DNA from: Symbiodinium natans
Taxonomy: Eukaryota > Sar > Dinophyceae > Suessiales > Symbiodiniaceae
NCBI GenBank assembly: GCA_905221605.1
Contig: CAJNDS010000557.1
Coordinates: 650,682-714,681, forward strand
Direction of reading: 5' to 3'
DNA: 64,000 bases
Shown here: in pieces, positions 63,901 to 64,000 of the stretch
Position numbering within the stretch: position 1 is the first letter of the stretch
Layout of the letters: every line of letters starts with the position of its first letter
Notes under the pieces: model-generated
Database searches by the model: none
The model's input: only the letters and a program-made list of their open reading frames with translations
What the model was told of the DNA's origin: nothing
Translations under genes and position numbers: made by a program

Positions 63901-64000
63901 TTCACAAGGCCGTCCCGAAGCTATCCTGTGCCACGCTGGGACACTTCTCGTTCACGTTGGCGATGGTGCCTCCAAGAAGCTCACGCGCCGGGCAGCACAT
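54925..64000 (-). CDS. Multi-S1-domain RNA-binding protein (partial, 5' end outside window)
   Basis: At least six S1-type repeats are encoded by small exons. In coding order: 63,771-63,687 (YGIFINIGIGIDALC, SSQLDKPIEEYE); 63,469-63,446 (VGDTINVK); 63,387 to about 63,345 (VANVDVVQERVEVTT); 63,244-63,190 (KPGQKVEGTMISEAK); 63,128-63,063 (AGIFFDAGYSRDFLAPISML); 62,866-62,807 (VADLTVMNVEGDRVVVSDKQ); 62,194-62,121 (GLGLFVDVGA); about 61,490-61,430; 60,081 to about 60,030 (VGDEVSGTVTRTIAF); 59,420-59,374 (VFVDIGAERDALYVA); 59,272-59,204 (NVSQLDKPLSDYQVGDKLEG); 58,604-58,506 (IEVDAERQRLAVSMR, YEVGQEVSGK); 57,893 to about 57,825 (VTKIMEFGLFIDIGAPQ); 56,377 to about 56,315 (VLDDLKVTRVDESGNKIAVA); about 55,795-55,740; 55,441-55,370 (EYGIFVDIGLGRSDALMPNS); 55,143 to about 55,100; 54,977 to about 54,925 (VYIAQVDAAQNRVTVS). 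The motif GxFxDIGA and a closing V-x-x-VD-x-R-x-x-V-S strand mark each repeat. S1 repeats bind RNA, as in ribosomal protein S1, Rrp5 and plastid RNA-binding proteins; which applies here is not clear. Introns are 59 bp to about 1.5 kb, with GC donors common, and hold telomere-type runs and dispersed elements. Confidence 0.8.
55302..55343. repeat. CCCTAAA run in an S1-gene intron
   Basis: Six units, 27 bp from the exon at 55,370-55,441. Other runs in the same gene: 58,153-58,208 (TTTAGGG), 59,318-59,348 (CCCTAAA), 62,046-62,116 (CCCTAAA with CCCTAAG), 62,230-62,335 (TTGAGGG/TTTAGGG). Confidence 0.9.
55447..55548 (-). repeat. Dispersed short element in an S1-gene intron
   Basis: Inverted copy: GGGCCCCAATACAAACCC, AATAGCAGAATTCCCTTG, TAATAAGGACCCCAAGGTACC, AATATCGGAAACCCC. 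On the coding strand it reads in the same sense as the copy at 34,950 and ends a few bases before the acceptor of the exon at 55,441. Confidence 0.65.
56222..56313. repeat. 9 bp minisatellite ATTCAGCAC/GTTCAGCAC, in frame with an S1 exon
   Basis: About ten units directly follow the exon starting at 56,377. On the coding strand the frame stays open and would read HIQHIQHVQHVQ then QQIQQIQ. It may be intronic (a GT lies before it, in GTTGCCCAG) or it may add a His/Gln-rich linker between S1 repeats. Confidence 0.8.
57205..57790. repeat. TA-rich microsatellites in an S1-gene intron
   Basis: ATATATAT tracts at 57,205-57,260, 57,280-57,298, 57,690-57,722 and 57,765-57,786. Between them, 57,400-57,600 has CGTCCAAAAGC-type short repeats (GGCGTCCAAAAGCGACGACA, CAGACGTCCAGCAGC) and a possible exon at about 57,645-57,600 (VAEIEGTHGLDHAF). 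Confidence 0.7.
59537..59637. repeat. CAT/ATC microsatellite
   Basis: About 33 trinucleotide units (TCATCATCATC with TCCTCA and TCGTCA variants), in the intron upstream of the exon at 59,374-59,420. The minus-strand frame gives poly-Asp and joins the exon frame only by read-through, so it is not counted as coding. Confidence 0.9.
61312..61360. repeat. CT microsatellite with CGCTCTCT variant
   Basis: TCTCTCTCTCTCTCTCGC followed by repeated TCTCTCGC octamers, in an S1-gene intron. Confidence 0.85.
61845..61975 (+). repeat. Dispersed short element in an S1-gene intron
   Basis: GGGGTTTCCGACATTAGGGG, GTCCCTTCTTGGGGTTCTTAT, AATGGGGGAATCCTACTACT, TGGGGGTCTTTTTTGGGG in the family order, with CGTAAAGCCCC at the end. 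Opposite in orientation to the copy at 55,447. A weaker copy lies at 61,118-61,205 (TGAGGGGGTCCCTTTG, TCAATAAGGACC). Confidence 0.65.

Overview
The window looks like nuclear DNA of a dinoflagellate, most like Symbiodiniaceae or other Suessiales. The evidence is internal. Introns can be placed by reading-frame phase, and many use GC (a few GA) at the 5' splice site as well as GT, which is a dinoflagellate habit. Dozens of interstitial runs of the TTTAGGG telomere heptamer are scattered through introns and spacers. One gene is repeated head to tail in near-identical 1,472 bp units. Every gene I can support lies on the minus strand, as in the unidirectional gene blocks of dinoflagellates. No rRNA, tRNA, CRISPR or bacterial-type operon was recognised. 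Most long open frames are chance frames; the real genes are made of short exons (24-290 bp) that had to be assembled by phase.

Layout. 1-0.9 kb is an AT-rich stretch without a gene. 1.0-1.4 kb holds two exons of a truncated or unfinished paralogue of the next gene. 3.0-9.8 kb is a TIR-like, multi-pass membrane protein gene; one of its introns carries a 953 bp tandem repeat and a run that changes from TTTAGGG to TTTTGGG. 9.8-17 kb is mostly repeats with two isolated exons. 17.05-23.2 kb has exons of an unrecognised minus-strand gene (or genes) set between telomere-type runs. 21-25 kb has several minisatellites. 26.5-32.4 kb is a four-copy array of a gene for a secreted, cysteine-rich protein; the last copy has a small inverted-repeat element inserted in its stop-codon region. 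33.7-38.7 kb has exons of at least two unrecognised genes. 41.5-44.1 kb is a Ran-type small GTPase whose exons splice in phase into a NADAR domain, a possible chimera. 44.5-49.6 kb is an AT-rich repeat island followed by an element of about 3 kb with terminal inverted repeats, full of hairpins and decayed telomere-type repeats. 49.6-52.8 kb has no gene I can support. 53-64 kb holds a long minus-strand gene with many S1 RNA-binding repeats, running off the right edge, and further conserved-looking exons 3' of it.

How it fits together. I see no single pathway. The most notable points are the Ran-NADAR gene model; an intron made largely of telomere-type repeats that is present in one paralogue and absent from the other at the same codon; splice sites formed by the telomere heptamers themselves; and a TIR-like domain that keeps the W-x3-E motif but is interrupted by membrane segments. 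All exon models are hand-derived and need transcript evidence.
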